A DNA stretch of 47,526 nucleotides from Pancytospora philotis (lineage: Eukaryota; Microsporidia). Position numbers and translations under genes: made by a program. The stretch spans positions 1 to 47,526 of the forward strand of contig JALRLY010000245.1 of assembly GCA_023647555.1 (NCBI GenBank). The letters are read 5' to 3'. Below, piece after piece: positions 17,528 through 27,054 of the stretch. The notes beneath the pieces were generated by a model. It was not told where the DNA came from, ran no database searches, and was given only the letters and a program-made list of their open reading frames with translations. Numbering within the stretch: the stretch's first letter is position 1; each line of letters opens with the position of its first letter.

Positions 17528-20023
17528 CTAGTAGAGCTGGTTCATCTTGATGAACTTCTCCTTCTCCTCGGTGGTGCGGCACTGCACAACGATGCTCTGC
17601 CCGGCGGCCATCGCCCGGTTGAGCTCGCACGAAACACCGATGAGGATGTAGCACTGCTTGTGCACCGTGAGGAGGCAGTCCTTGCACACATAGGCCTGCT
17701 TGTAGTGGCCGAAGACCACCTCGTTGCAGTGGTCGCAGAGCGTGCCCTTCGAGACGGTTTTCTCGTAGAAAAGGTGGTTGTTGAACTCGGCGACGTTCTC
17801 GTTGTCGTTGACCTCGTACTCCGTGATCGTGCACTTCTTGGCGCGCTCGATCTCGCCCTGCAGCTCCTTGAGCTTCTTCTCGGAGCCTGCGCGCTGCGCC
17901 AGCACGTCCTTGAGCGTCGCGCCGTCGAGCATCAGCGTGAGCCGCTGCAGCCCCTCCAGGATCTTCGTCTCCTTCTCGAGGTCCTTCTCCAGCGCCTTCA
18001 GCGACCGGCGCGTCCCGGAGCTGCAGCTGCGCGCGACCTCGCCCAGGAAGAAGAGCTTGACGCAGAGCGCGCGCTTCTTGACCGTGAGGTGGTGCAGCTC
18101 GTTGTTGTTCAGCTCGCGGATGTAGACATTGCCCATCGCGTACTCGGTGACCAGCGCCTGCGCGCCGCCCTCCTTCTCGGCCACGCGGATCGTGTTGTTG
18201 CCGACGGCGATCGCGAGCTCCTTGTTGTTCATGACGTTGGTAACCGTGAACGTGAGCGCGACCGCCTGCTTGGCCGTGTTCTTCAGCGAGTGCTTGAGCT
18301 CCCACAGCTGCTCCTCGAGCTTCCGCCGGCCCGTGATCTCCTGGTCGAGCTTCTGCTGGTACTCGCGGATCTCCGTGCGGCGGATCCGCAGCTGCTTCTT
18401 GAGGTCCTCCGTGCTGCGCGTCTCCACGTCGGCGTCGAGCGCACGCGTGGCGAGCTCGCGCCGCAGCTGGCAGTTCTCCTTGTACATCCAGTACGCGATG
18501 CTCTTGAGCCGGTCGATGCTGTCGCGGAAGCCGGCGCGGTCCACGAGCCGCTTCACGTCGGCCAGCTCCTCCATCACCGCCATCGTCGTGAGCTGGCTGC
18601 TCTGCATGTACCGCCGGTTCTCGACGGTATCACAGAGGCTATTTAAGGTTTTGATCTTACTGGCAATATCATGCTTGATGTCGCCCAGCTCCTTCTTGGC
18701 GTTCTGCAGGCTGATGTCCACGGTCTGGAGCTCCTCCTTCCTGCCGACGAGCTGGTCGAGCACGCCCTCCAGCGACTCGTTGTACTTCGCGAGCATCGTC
18801 TCCTTCTGCTCGCGCTCGCAGCCCAGCAGCGCGACGCGCTCGGCGAGCCGCCGCTGCTCGTCCGACAGCGCGCTGTCCAGCGCGACCGCGGCACTGCGCG
18901 GCGCCTCGCCGTCGCAGCGGCAGCTGGCCCTGGCGCAGCGCTCGGGCGCGCGGCCGTGGCCCTGCAGGATGGAGTCGACGACGGCGTCGGTGCAGTGCGG
19001 GTCGTACGTGAAGCCGACGAAGTCCCGGAAGCCGCAGTCCACGCAGGACTGGTCGGGCGTGAACTCCGTGTCCACGAAGTTGCTGATGTCGTCCTCGTTG
19101 CGGATCTTGGGGACGTAGGGCGGAGCCATCGCACGGAGGTTCGCCCAGTCGACGCCGCGGAAGAACGGATGCGCGCGCACCTGCGCGATATCCAGGCGGC
19201 GCTCCTTGGACACGAGCAGACCCATCAGGAGGCCCTTGAGGCCGTCGGAGATCGGCTCGGGGTACTCGACCTCGAAGCTCTCGATCTTGCGGTAGGTCTC
19301 CTTCAGCGACTCAGAGTAGAACGGCGTGGTGCCGTAGAGCATCTCGTAGATGATCACGCCGACGGTCCAGAAGTCGACCTCGCAGCCGTAGCGCACGGTC
19401 TCGCCCATCGACACCAGCAGGTCGGGGCTGAGGTAGTCCGGCGTGCCGACGGTCAGCGACGACTCCGCGCGGCCGTCGACCATCCGTATGCAGCTGCCGA
19501 AGTCCGCAAGCTTGACGTGCCCGCTCGCATCGAGCAGGATGTTCTCCGGCTTGAGGTCGCGGTGGATCCACCCGAGCGCGTGCATGCCGTCGATGGCCGT
19601 GAAGATCTCGGCGGCGTAGAAGCGGATCGCATCCTCCTCCACGATGTCCATGCGCGACAGGTAGCACATGAGGTCGCCGCCGGGGATGAAGTCCATGATG
19701 TAGTAGAGGAACGCAGCATCCTGGATCGCGCTGTGGCAGCGCACGAGCCACTCGCTCCGCGCAGTCGTCATGATCTCCTTCTCGTTCATGAAGAACGTGG
19801 TGTTGGGGTTCTTGCGCACCAGGTCCTTCGGCACCTTCTTCATCGCGTACACGCTGCCGCCGCGCTCCACGATGTACACCTCGCCGTAGCCGCCCTTCGC
19901 GAGCGTCCGGACAACGCGGTAGTCGCCCGGCTTCGTCTTGCCCAGCGGCACAAATTTGTCGCGCGGCACGTCGAGCGCCTCGATGGCGTCGATCACGAAG
20001 TTGGGATCGATCGAGTCCGCCAT
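17528..20023 (-). CDS. Rho-kinase/MRCK-like AGC Ser/Thr kinase with coiled coil and C1 domain
   Basis: The 831-residue protein begins with an AGC kinase domain: glycine loop LAKGGYGEV at 41-49, catalytic Lys 62, HRDLKPEN at 154-161, DFG at 174-176, and an AGC C-terminal extension containing FRGVDWANLR. The kinase is followed by long coiled coil (about 380-580), a short beta-rich stretch, a second coiled coil (670-740) and a C1 zinc finger at 751-800 with H-x12-C-x2-C-x13-C-x2-C-x4-H-x2-C-x7-C intact. This order matches ROCK/MRCK/DMPK kinases, which act on the actomyosin cytoskeleton downstream of Rho or Cdc42. A PH or CNH domain is not seen. The ATG at 20023 has AAAATTCCC upstream. Which GTPase binds is not visible. 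Confidence 0.85.
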   Translation of the reverse strand: MADSIDPNFVIDAIEALDVPRDKFVPLGKTKPGDYRVVRTLAKGGYGEVYIVERGGSVYAMKKVPKDLVRKNPNTTFFMNEKEIMTTARSEWLVRCHSAIQDAAFLYYIMDFIPGGDLMCYLSRMDIVEEDAIRFYAAEIFTAIDGMHALGWIHRDLKPENILLDASGHVKLADFGSCIRMVDGRAESSLTVGTPDYLSPDLLVSMGETVRYGCEVDFWTVGVIIYEMLYGTTPFYSESLKETYRKIESFEVEYPEPISDGLKGLLMGLLVSKERRLDIAQVRAHPFFRGVDWANLRAMAPPYVPKIRNEDDISNFVDTEFTPDQSCVDCGFRDFVGFTYDPHCTDAVVDSILQGHGRAPERCARASCRCDGEAPRSAAVALDSALSDEQRRLAERVALLGCEREQKETMLAKYNESLEGVLDQLVGRKEELQTVDISLQNAKKELGDIKHDIASKIKTLNSLCDTVENRRYMQSSQLTTMAVMEELADVKRLVDRAGFRDSIDRLKSIAYWMYKENCQLRRELATRALDADVETRSTEDLKKQLRIRRTEIREYQQKLDQEITGRRKLEEQLWELKHSLKNTAKQAVALTFTVTNVMNNKELAIAVGNNTIRVAEKEGGAQALVTEYAMGNVYIRELNNNELHHLTVKKRALCVKLFFLGEVARSCSSGTRRSLKALEKDLEKETKILEGLQRLTLMLDGATLKDVLAQRAGSEKKLKELQGEIERAKKCTITEYEVNDNENVAEFNNHLFYEKTVSKGTLCDHCNEVVFGHYKQAYVCKDCLLTVHKQCYILIGVSCELNRAMAAGQSIVVQCRTTEEKEKFIKMNQLY

Positions 20024-20610
20024 TGAGGATGGGAATTTTGCATTTATTTTGTAGCAGCGGCGGCGCTGCTGTTGCGAGAGTTTCAGGATCGCAGGGGCGG
20101 GCGATGGCGTTATAAAGGGCGCATGCACGCAAGAGCCGCGCTGCCTGCTATCTGCCAAGCGCCTGTGCGCGTGTTCTGGCCGGCCGCTTTATTTGTTTCA
20201 CTAAATAGGCGGCGCACACTCAGAGACACGTATTATATGAAGCCGCTGCATTATGGTTGACTATTTTACAGCTAGACTAGAATGGGCATACGCATGCAAG
20301 GATAGCAGGCTGTTATGATAAACGAGCCAACGGCCATCTCAATTCTGGGCTCTGATACCCTAAGGATCGAGTTCACAGCAGGAATACAATAGCAGCGCTA
20401 GATTTGTAAAATACTCAGAAAATGGTATCTGAAATACACTAGGATAGATCTTAATTTAAATTATGCACTGTTGAGGTAATTCTAGCTATCCACTCGCTCA
20501 TAGGTGCTCGCTGTTCTATCTCCGCCATTGCATGCGCTGGTATTAAAACAAACATTGGCCGTAACAGATTCGCCTGCAATGGTCGAGTGGCTCTCACAAT
20601 CGGAGCATGG
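20024..20610. other. Intergenic stretch
   Basis: About 590 bases. Apart from the kinase start signal and a TATAAA at about 20,110 on the plus strand, nothing is recognised. Open frames reported across it are short and lack start signals. Confidence 0.4.
20031..20039 (-). promoter_or_regulatory. Start signal (AAAATTCCC) of kinase gene
   Basis: AAAATT runs directly into CCC, 7 bases before the ATG on the coding strand. Confidence 0.5.
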
Positions 20611-21735
20611 TTATGCAGCAGCGAAATCCTCGAGTAGGATGTGCGTGAAGGGGTATTCCTCGTCATCCGGGCCTCCGTCGATCAGCCCGGCCTTCTGCAG
20701 CGCCTTCTTGGTCGCGCGGAGCTCCCTGGTGCAGCGGCTCGCCCTGCCGGCGGTGATTTTGTACATGATGCGCCCGGGAGCGCCGTAGCGCTGCAGCGAC
20801 TCGACAAGAGCGATGAATGCCGACGCATCCAGATACAGCTGCGCAGTTTCATCTACCAGTTTGTTGATCGACTCCACGCACGGCCCCTCCTGCTTATTGG
20901 AAACTGTATCATTCGATACATTATGGTTGAGGGATGGTTGCGCCCGCGGAGCCTCAGAAAGCGCGCTGAGGCTGTTCTTGATCGGCGTAGTCTCGTAGCT
21001 CTTACTGAGTCCACTGTGCACGGCGTCCGCAGTAGATCCCAGGCAGCAGACCCTGTATTCGAGCAGCCCGTGCGCCTCGCTGAGCTGCACAGCCAGGGCG
21101 CGTCCCGAGAGGCCGTGCATATCCCTAAGAAAGGCCTTCTGGCGACTCTGGCGCACCTTTACAGAAAAGCACGCGATGAATTGGCATCGTTCGTCGTTCG
21201 GTGCGGTGCTCTCTGCGGGTCGCGCTGGGCTTGGGCGCGCTTGCGCTTTCCCGCTCCCTGAAGCAGTGCCCACTTGCTCTGCCAAGCAGCTGTGGCGGCC
21301 GGCCAGCTCAGCGTAGTCGCGCTCGAGCGTCTCCAGCACACGCTCCAGACTGCTCTCGCGGTCGATGAGTCTGCTCCAGGACGGCAGCGCCGACGCCTCC
21401 TTGATACCAGCGCTCTTTGCCCCCGCTCTGCGAAGGAGCGCCCACTGCCCCTTCAGAAGCCGCGCGATGCGCGCCTGGAGGCCCTTCGCCTCGTCTTCGT
21501 AGCGAATCAGGCAGCTGTACCGCACGCCCTGCGGCGTGGGCAGCACCGTGTAGTCTTTGGCCACGGTGCCGCTCGGTATCATGACGAGCATCCGCATGCG
21601 TCCCAGGCTGAGTTTGGTTATCTGCGGAATCCAAAACGCCGCTGCGGATTCTGTTTTGGGTGTTTTAGACTGGCAGCTGCCTACCAGTAGGCCAGGGCGC
21701 CTGGTTCCTTGCAGCATGCATTGGATACCCGACAT
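20611..21735 (-). CDS. Unrecognised protein, 374 residues
   Basis: I do not recognise this protein. It is mainly helical, with a Cys-containing N-terminus, a central Ala/Pro/Ser-rich low-complexity part near residues 145-180, and no signal peptide or membrane segment. The C-terminal 90 residues look best ordered. It is divergently transcribed from TAF9 with only 85 bases between the two ATGs, suggesting a shared promoter. Codon use is GC-rich like its neighbours, and the frame is uninterrupted, which supports a real gene. Confidence 0.65.
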   Translation of the reverse strand: MSGIQCMLQGTRRPGLLVGSCQSKTPKTESAAAFWIPQITKLSLGRMRMLVMIPSGTVAKDYTVLPTPQGVRYSCLIRYEDEAKGLQARIARLLKGQWALLRRAGAKSAGIKEASALPSWSRLIDRESSLERVLETLERDYAELAGRHSCLAEQVGTASGSGKAQARPSPARPAESTAPNDERCQFIACFSVKVRQSRQKAFLRDMHGLSGRALAVQLSEAHGLLEYRVCCLGSTADAVHSGLSKSYETTPIKNSLSALSEAPRAQPSLNHNVSNDTVSNKQEGPCVESINKLVDETAQLYLDASAFIALVESLQRYGAPGRIMYKITAGRASRCTRELRATKKALQKAGLIDGGPDDEEYPFTHILLEDFAAA

Positions 21736-21820
21736 CGCGTAACAGCTACACCGATCATTTCTTACACCGACGCCCGCCCCGCACAGCCGACGAAGCGATC
21801 AGCAAAATTTGCCCCACTGG
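21736..21820. promoter_or_regulatory. Short divergent promoter region (unknown gene/TAF9)
   Basis: Only 85 bases separate the two start codons, so both promoters must be compact or shared. AAAATTT at 21,804-21,810 and CCCC at 21,812-21,815 serve the TAF9 side. Confidence 0.5.
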
Positions 21821-22234
21821 ATGAGCAACGAGAACTTGGCGCCGCGCGACGCGAAGATCGTCAGCGTGATCCTCCGCTCGCTGGGCATCGAGGAGTGCGA
21901 GCCGAAGGTCATCGTGCAGCTGCTCGAGTTCGCCTACAAGTACTCCTGCGACATCCTCGACGACGCGAACATGTACGCGCAGTACTGCGAGCGCGACACC
22001 ATCTCGCTCAAGGACATGAAGCTCGCGCTGCAGACGAAGGTCGGGAAGCACTTCCTCCCGGCGCCGCCGCGCAACTTCCTGCAGGCCAACGCCGAGGTCG
22101 TCAACGCGAAGCCGCTGTCGGTGCCCGACTCGGAGAATCTGCTGCGCGTGCCGAGCCTGAGCAGCGGGCTGTACAACCCCGAGTGCACGATCGAGCAGAA
22201 GGAGTCGAACATCAAAAAGAGAAGAATACATTAA
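21821..22234 (+). CDS. TAF9: Transcription initiation factor TFIID subunit TAF9
   Basis: The 137-residue protein is a TAF9-type histone-fold subunit of TFIID (and possibly SAGA), which pairs with TAF6. Residues 4-75 match the family: LAPRDAKIVSVILRSLGIEECEPKV, given in short parts as PRDAKIVSVILRSLGI and the later YCERDTISLKDMKLAL, the canonical third helix. The tail holds FLPAPPRNFL, a typical TAF9 conserved region after the histone fold. The ATG at 21821 is chosen by the AAAATTT...CCCC signal; a frame extension of four codons upstream lacks an ATG signal. The stop is followed at once by ATTAAA. Confidence 0.88.
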   Translation: MSNENLAPRDAKIVSVILRSLGIEECEPKVIVQLLEFAYKYSCDILDDANMYAQYCERDTISLKDMKLALQTKVGKHFLPAPPRNFLQANAEVVNAKPLSVPDSENLLRVPSLSSGLYNPECTIEQKESNIKKRRIH

Positions 22235-22283
22235 ATTGCTGTACCAAAGTGCGGGGTTGGACAAGGCTGTACTTTTACATTTA

Positions 22284-23519
22284 TTAACCGTCGGACTCCT
22301 CGCTGCAGTCTGCGCCGCGGGCCTGTATGATGTGCTCGAACCGCTCGACGAGGCTCTTGACCGAGCGGGACTCGGGGTAGTCGACGCTCCCGCTCGCGCA
22401 GTCGCTGTCGGCGTGCTTGCCATCGTTGTCCGGCACGGCGTCCATGGGCACGGCCTCGTCAAAGATGATGGTCTGCTGCGGCGGCTCTGGCGCCGCAGTG
22501 GGCGCCTCGCTGGCGCTCTGCTGGGAGTCGCTGGCGCTGCTGGCGTCTACGATCTCGATGGGGATCTGCTGCTCCGGCGCGCCCTTCGCGCCTTTTTTAG
22601 ACTGGACCGTTATTTTGATCGAGCAGATCTCCTCCTCCTGGGATGTTTCGAGGTCGAGCACGATGGGGAGCCGGCCCTCTGTCAGGCCCTTGACGGCGAG
22701 GTTGAGCTCGTGCTCGAGCCGCTTCATGCGCGGGGACGCGCAGGTGGAATCGTCGCTGGGCATCGGCGGGAGCTTGCCCTGGAGATCGTTGAGGATGCTT
22801 GCTTCTCCGAGCGACGCGCTCCGCGGAATGGCGCTGGCGCTGAAGGAGCTCTCGTCCGACACCACGTAGTCCGTCTTGCCGCCGGTCGGGGGCTGCTGGA
22901 CCCGTGCGAACAGCGGCTGGGTCGAGTCCCTGATGCTTGAATCGTCGGAAACCAGAGACTCGGCGCCCAGTACTTCGCTGAGCATCGCACGCACTGATGC
23001 GGGGCTGTTGCTGGCACGCTGAAATCCCAGCGAGCCATCAGCGGCCGCTACGAGCTCTGCAGCATCCTCTAGTGAAGCAGCGCTCGCAGCAGTGCCTGCG
23101 GGAGTACTTGGATCGGTGTTTGTAGTCCGGCTGAATCCAAAAGACTGGCTGCCGCTGCACGGCAGGTTCTCTATTGGCTGCTCGCCGCTCGCACCGGCAT
23201 TGGAGCTGGTGGAGTGGTAGCAAGAGTGTGCCTGGCGCGGTTTAACGGTGAAAGGGAGCCCTTCATTAGCAGATGAATTGGTAGGCACCCTGTTATAGCT
23301 GATCACGCGGTTCTGCTCGCCAGAGTCCAGCGCCTCTTGCAGCCCATGCACGATCATTTCGCAGAGCGCAGCGTTGGCCCCGGATAGCTCCTTTTCCCCG
23401 CCAGAGCCGCCTGCGGCCTCGTCGGCTGCGCACATCTGATTGAGTTCTTCCTTGATGCGCTCGGTGTGGTTAGTCTCTTCGCTAGAGCCGTTGCTCTGTT
23501 GGCTTTGCGAGCTGCCCAT
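22284..23519 (-). CDS. Ser-rich low-complexity protein with a myristoylation-type N-terminus
   Basis: I do not recognise this 411-residue protein. It is Ser/Ala/Gly/Glu-rich and largely disordered, with a better-ordered segment near residues 270-310 (RLEHELNLAVKGL, then IVLDLETSQEEE) and a helical C-terminal tail. It begins MGSSQS, where Gly2 and Ser6 fit the N-myristoylation consensus, so it may be membrane-attached; that is inference. It converges on TAF9 with 49 bases between the ends. Confidence 0.6.
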   Translation of the reverse strand: MGSSQSQQSNGSSEETNHTERIKEELNQMCAADEAAGGSGGEKELSGANAALCEMIVHGLQEALDSGEQNRVISYNRVPTNSSANEGLPFTVKPRQAHSCYHSTSSNAGASGEQPIENLPCSGSQSFGFSRTTNTDPSTPAGTAASAASLEDAAELVAAADGSLGFQRASNSPASVRAMLSEVLGAESLVSDDSSIRDSTQPLFARVQQPPTGGKTDYVVSDESSFSASAIPRSASLGEASILNDLQGKLPPMPSDDSTCASPRMKRLEHELNLAVKGLTEGRLPIVLDLETSQEEEICSIKITVQSKKGAKGAPEQQIPIEIVDASSASDSQQSASEAPTAAPEPPQQTIIFDEAVPMDAVPDNDGKHADSDCASGSVDYPESRSVKSLVERFEHIIQARGADCSEESDG

Positions 23520-23987
23520 CGCCGTGCGCGCCTCGTCCGTTTTAATCTGCTTGCGAGCGCTCCAATCAGTTGCACGACCAATCGATTAAAGCAAGCGCTC
23601 ATTGGTTCTTCGAGCACAGTGCTGCACTGCAACTGGATGGGTTAAGTGGTATGTGCGAGGAAATGCCTGTATCGCTGAATGCTACCTCCGCTTTGTCGCA
23701 CGTGTACCGGAGTCGCACAAAGTACTGTGCTCATCGTTTTAAAAGGCTAGGCACGGCGAGCTTGTCATTGGCCAACGGCCGCGTAGTGCATCAGCTTGAA
23801 TACGGATGATGTCTGGATATCTAGGTTGAAAGCACAGCAAGGTTGGCATGATCTTTGCTTGCTGTGAGTCTGCTGGGCAGATGATTCTAACTTGATGCCT
23901 TTTTAGAGTTTCAATCAGATACATTTAAGCCTTAGGAATTTTGCACAGGCACAATCATACAGAGCTGGGCCTGAAAAATCTGCACCC
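23520..23987. promoter_or_regulatory. Divergent intergenic region
   Basis: About 470 bases between two head-to-head genes. On the plus side AATTTT at 23,938-23,943 and CCC next to the ATG at 23,988 fit the start signal. No gene is supported inside. Confidence 0.4.
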
Positions 23988-25127
23988 ATGGATCAGCGCG
24001 AGTATGACATTGTGTTGTACGGCGCGAGCGGCTTTACTGCGAGGTTTGTGATACGCGAGCTCGAGAAGATGCCATTCAAGGTGCTGCTCTGCGCGCGCAC
24101 GGCCTCCAAAATTCCCGAGAGCGCCTTTCCTCAGGTTGAGTGCACGGCGGAGAAAATACGGGAGGTCGCCAGCCGAGCCCGGGTGCTAATTAACTGTGCT
24201 GGTCCATATGCCCACAGCTGCGCGCAGATCGTAGAGGCCTGCATCGCCGCCCGCACGCACTATCTCGACATATGCGGCGAGACGCACGTCCTGCGCGCTG
24301 TGCACGAGCGCTTCCACGATGAGGCCGCCGCGCGGAATGTGCGTGTCGTGCAGGCGTGTGGGTTCGATTCGGTGCCCGCCGACATCGGCGCGGCCTACCT
24401 GAGCGAGCACTTCGACGAGGTGGCCGTGGACAGCACCATAAAGCTGCAGCAGTGCACGATCAACAGCGGGACCTGGCTCTCGCTGCTGAATAGCCTTGGC
24501 AGCTCGACCAAGCGCTCCAGCGGCAGCGCGGGCGGTGCTAGAAAAGTCGCCAGGGCCCCGCCGGTCGCCGCCTACCGCTACAACCAGCTGCTGAAGGCCT
24601 ACGATGTCCCGTTCAAAGGCTCCGACGTGTACGTCGTTAAGCGGACAGCCGAGTGGCTGCGTAGCAGCGGGCGCTGCGAGCTGCGCTACAGCGCTTACCT
24701 AAGCGTAGGCGCGCTTCCGTATCTCGCGCTGTACTACATCTACGGGTTCATCATTCTGCTGCTCTCGCGCGTTGGCTGCCTCCGCCGCTACATCGCCGGG
24801 CATCCCGAGCTTTTCTCCTGCGGGCTCGTGAAGCGCGACGGGCCTACGCAGAGCGACATATCGCGTGCTCGCTTCACCATGCATCTGAGCGCAGTGGGGA
24901 AGCGTGCGGGCAAGGAGGCTGCGATGCACCTCAGGATAGCCGGCCCAGACCCTGGCTATATTTCAACCGCAATATTCGCCACGCAATGCGTCAGTGAGCT
25001 GCTCGCGGATGGCCGAGATGCTTCCTGCGGCGTGCTCACGCCTGGCCAGGCCTTCAAGGCGGCCGCGCTGGTGGACAGACTGCGGTCGTGCGGTATTACG
25101 TTCGATATCGACCGCATTATCGAATGA
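23988..25127 (+). CDS. Saccharopine dehydrogenase-like oxidoreductase (SCCPDH type)
   Basis: The 379-residue protein belongs to the SCCPDH group, named for similarity to saccharopine dehydrogenase but not shown to act on saccharopine. A Rossmann motif GASGFTA lies at 12-18, followed by LLCARTASKI, an LINCAGPYAH segment near 67-76, and GFDSVPADIG near 125-134, all typical of the group. A hydrophobic segment at about 238-262 (YLSVGALPYLALYYIYGF is its first part) suggests membrane or lipid-droplet attachment as in the animal protein. Its substrate is unknown. The CCC triplet abuts the ATG. Confidence 0.82.
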   Translation: MDQREYDIVLYGASGFTARFVIRELEKMPFKVLLCARTASKIPESAFPQVECTAEKIREVASRARVLINCAGPYAHSCAQIVEACIAARTHYLDICGETHVLRAVHERFHDEAAARNVRVVQACGFDSVPADIGAAYLSEHFDEVAVDSTIKLQQCTINSGTWLSLLNSLGSSTKRSSGSAGGARKVARAPPVAAYRYNQLLKAYDVPFKGSDVYVVKRTAEWLRSSGRCELRYSAYLSVGALPYLALYYIYGFIILLLSRVGCLRRYIAGHPELFSCGLVKRDGPTQSDISRARFTMHLSAVGKRAGKEAAMHLRIAGPDPGYISTAIFATQCVSELLADGRDASCGVLTPGQAFKAAALVDRLRSCGITFDIDRIIE

Positions 25128-25251
25128 GTGCTCAGTAGCCCGCAGTAAATCATCCGTTAACCTATTCTGCTACACCTGACTTGTTACAACTGATCTCCAA
25201 TAAACTGCTACGTTTCAATAATTTATTAACACAGCGAGCGCACCGCAAAGT

Positions 25252-26337
25252 TCATCCGAAATTCTGCAGCAGCTTCCTCTTGTCAGACTCGAGGCCGGTC
25301 AGGAGGAATGCGTTGTAGTCGTCCTTGATGTCTCTGTTGTACTTCACGAGCCAGTCGGTCTCGCGGATATTTTCTAGCACCCCGATCATCGCCTTGACGT
25401 GCCTGTCCTGCTGCCAGTTCTTGTACTCGGCCGTGTGGTCGTCGACGCCCGCGAGGCCGAAGAGCTCGGAGCGCAGCGCGTAGGCCGTGTCGAACTCCTC
25501 TGTCCCGGGCTGCAGACAGTTCTGCAGGAAGCGCCGCGCCAGCCGCTTGGCCTCGATCAGCGGCTTGGTGCGTATGCGCAGCTCCAGCGCTTCCACGAGG
25601 CCCATGAGCCGCTCGACCCACTTCCTGACGAGCTCCTCTTTGTTGCGCCCGCTGATCGACGCGACCAGCTGCGGCAGCTCGGTCGTGTTGACCACTGCGC
25701 TGCCGAGGGAGAGCTCGTTCCTGAGCCTCGCGACCTCGTCCGGCCGGATATCCCTGAATATGCGGTAGAACTCCTCCTTCTCGTACTCCAGCACCCTGTT
25801 CAGCGGCCCGTCCTCGTACATCAGGCGCAGCAGCCGCTTGATCATGTCGCGGTACTCCGCGTCTCTATTGGTTATCTCGGGCGCCGCGGCTATGCTCTTC
25901 CTGAGCTGCTCGGCGGCCGGCGATGCGTCCTGCCCCTGCAGCCGGGCGAGGATGCGCCGCTGCGCGCCCTTGAGCATCTGCAGGCCGATCGCGGAGTCGT
26001 CGGTGCTCAGGATCGTGTATCTGCTGTGCAGCAGCTTGCTTAGCGCCGCGGGCCCGCGCTGCACGGTGCTGTAGTTCGAGAGCAGCTCGAGCTGGCTAGG
26101 GTCCTTCAGCAAGCTGGCCTTGGCCTGCAGGACCATCGAGACGATGTACTCGCGCTCCGACTTGGACAGGCGGTACGCGCCCGCCAGGAACAGGATCGCG
26201 TCTATCGGCAGCATGAACTCGTAAAGAGCGTGCAGCGCGATATTCGGCTGGTGCTCTGGCGCGAGGCCCGCTAGCGCTGCATCCGAGCACGCCAGCGGGG
26301 CGATGCACAATAGAAGGAGCAGACAGTACCGGCGCAT
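25252..26337 (-). CDS. Secreted protein of unknown function
   Basis: I do not recognise the family. The 361-residue protein starts with a clear signal peptide, MRRYCLLLLLCIAPLACSDA, probably cut after about residue 18-20. The rest is helical with Lys/Arg/Glu-rich stretches and no further membrane segment or ER-retention tail. N-glycosylation sequons NYS and NTT are visible. It could be exported to the parasite surface or host interface, which is inference from the signal peptide only. It lies 124 bases from the convergent oxidoreductase gene. Confidence 0.65.
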   Translation of the reverse strand: MRRYCLLLLLCIAPLACSDAALAGLAPEHQPNIALHALYEFMLPIDAILFLAGAYRLSKSEREYIVSMVLQAKASLLKDPSQLELLSNYSTVQRGPAALSKLLHSRYTILSTDDSAIGLQMLKGAQRRILARLQGQDASPAAEQLRKSIAAAPEITNRDAEYRDMIKRLLRLMYEDGPLNRVLEYEKEEFYRIFRDIRPDEVARLRNELSLGSAVVNTTELPQLVASISGRNKEELVRKWVERLMGLVEALELRIRTKPLIEAKRLARRFLQNCLQPGTEEFDTAYALRSELFGLAGVDDHTAEYKNWQQDRHVKAMIGVLENIRETDWLVKYNRDIKDDYNAFLLTGLESDKRKLLQNFG

Positions 26338-26601
26338 CGTCTGTTGTTTTTCTGCGCCGGCGATTTATTTGAAACGGCGCCTCGCTGCACGGGGTAACAC
26401 GCACGGAAGAGCGGGAGCAAAATAATCGAGCGAGTACGCTAGTAACTTTAAGTGCTGCTGTCTGTTGGTGCGCTGCTACGCATTCAAAACGACAAGAGCA
26501 TAGGCATGCAGTGCTTACCGCCGGTCCCGCAGCGGGCATCCGTAGCAGCGCCAACGAGCACTGTAAAAAAGCCGGCGAGAGTTCAAAAATTTTGTGCTTG
26601 G

Positions 26602-26613
26602 AAAAATTTACCC
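26602..26613 (+). promoter_or_regulatory. Start signal (AAAAATTT + CCC) of RPS29
   Basis: AAAAATTT at 26602-26609 followed by ACCC, 4 bases before the ATG. Confidence 0.6.
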
Positions 26614-26617
26614 TCAC

Positions 26618-26815
26618 ATGGCTCACGATTTGGTTATTAGGATGGACATCGACAAGGAGGCTTCCTTCACCCAGATGCACAACCAGGGCAAGGGCGCCAG
26701 GAAGTGCAGGAGGTGCGCGAACCACCGCGGCTTCAACAGCAAGCACGGCCTGAACTTGTGCCGTCGGTGCCTCCGCGACAAGGCTGCGGACATCGGGCTC
26801 GTTTCCTTTGATTAA
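26618..26815 (+). CDS. RPS29: Ribosomal protein S29 (uS14)
   Basis: The 65-residue protein is the small-subunit ribosomal protein uS14/S29, which sits in the head of the 40S subunit. The zinc motif is intact: CRRC...CRRC with the family spacing, followed by the RDKAADIGLVSFD end that matches the usual S29 tail. The first 20 residues are less conserved. The ATG at 26618 follows the start signal; an ATG-like start 24 bases upstream is not ATG. The stop TAA overlaps ATTAAA. No intron is present. Confidence 0.9.
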   Translation: MAHDLVIRMDIDKEASFTQMHNQGKGARKCRRCANHRGFNSKHGLNLCRRCLRDKAADIGLVSFD

Positions 26816-27054
26816 ATTTCAGTTCTATACATTCGAAAGTGTCGGTATATGCGATGCGATGCGGATTTGCCAGATTATTGGTGCTTGTGCTTTTTGAAGA
26901 GATTGCTAGATGCAATGCTCAATGGGTACAGCCGCCGACCAAAAAATGATTGCTGTGCAGAATAGCAGTTGGAGTTGCAGCTACAGTGCCCTACCGCTGC
27001 ATACCACCGTACCATATCGTATTACATATCGTATAACGTGCAAAGAAGCAAAAC

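Noticed and set aside
18630..18680. Possible intron (GTAAG-like) in the kinase gene
   Set aside because: The frame is open and coiled-coil continues through it; removing it is not needed.
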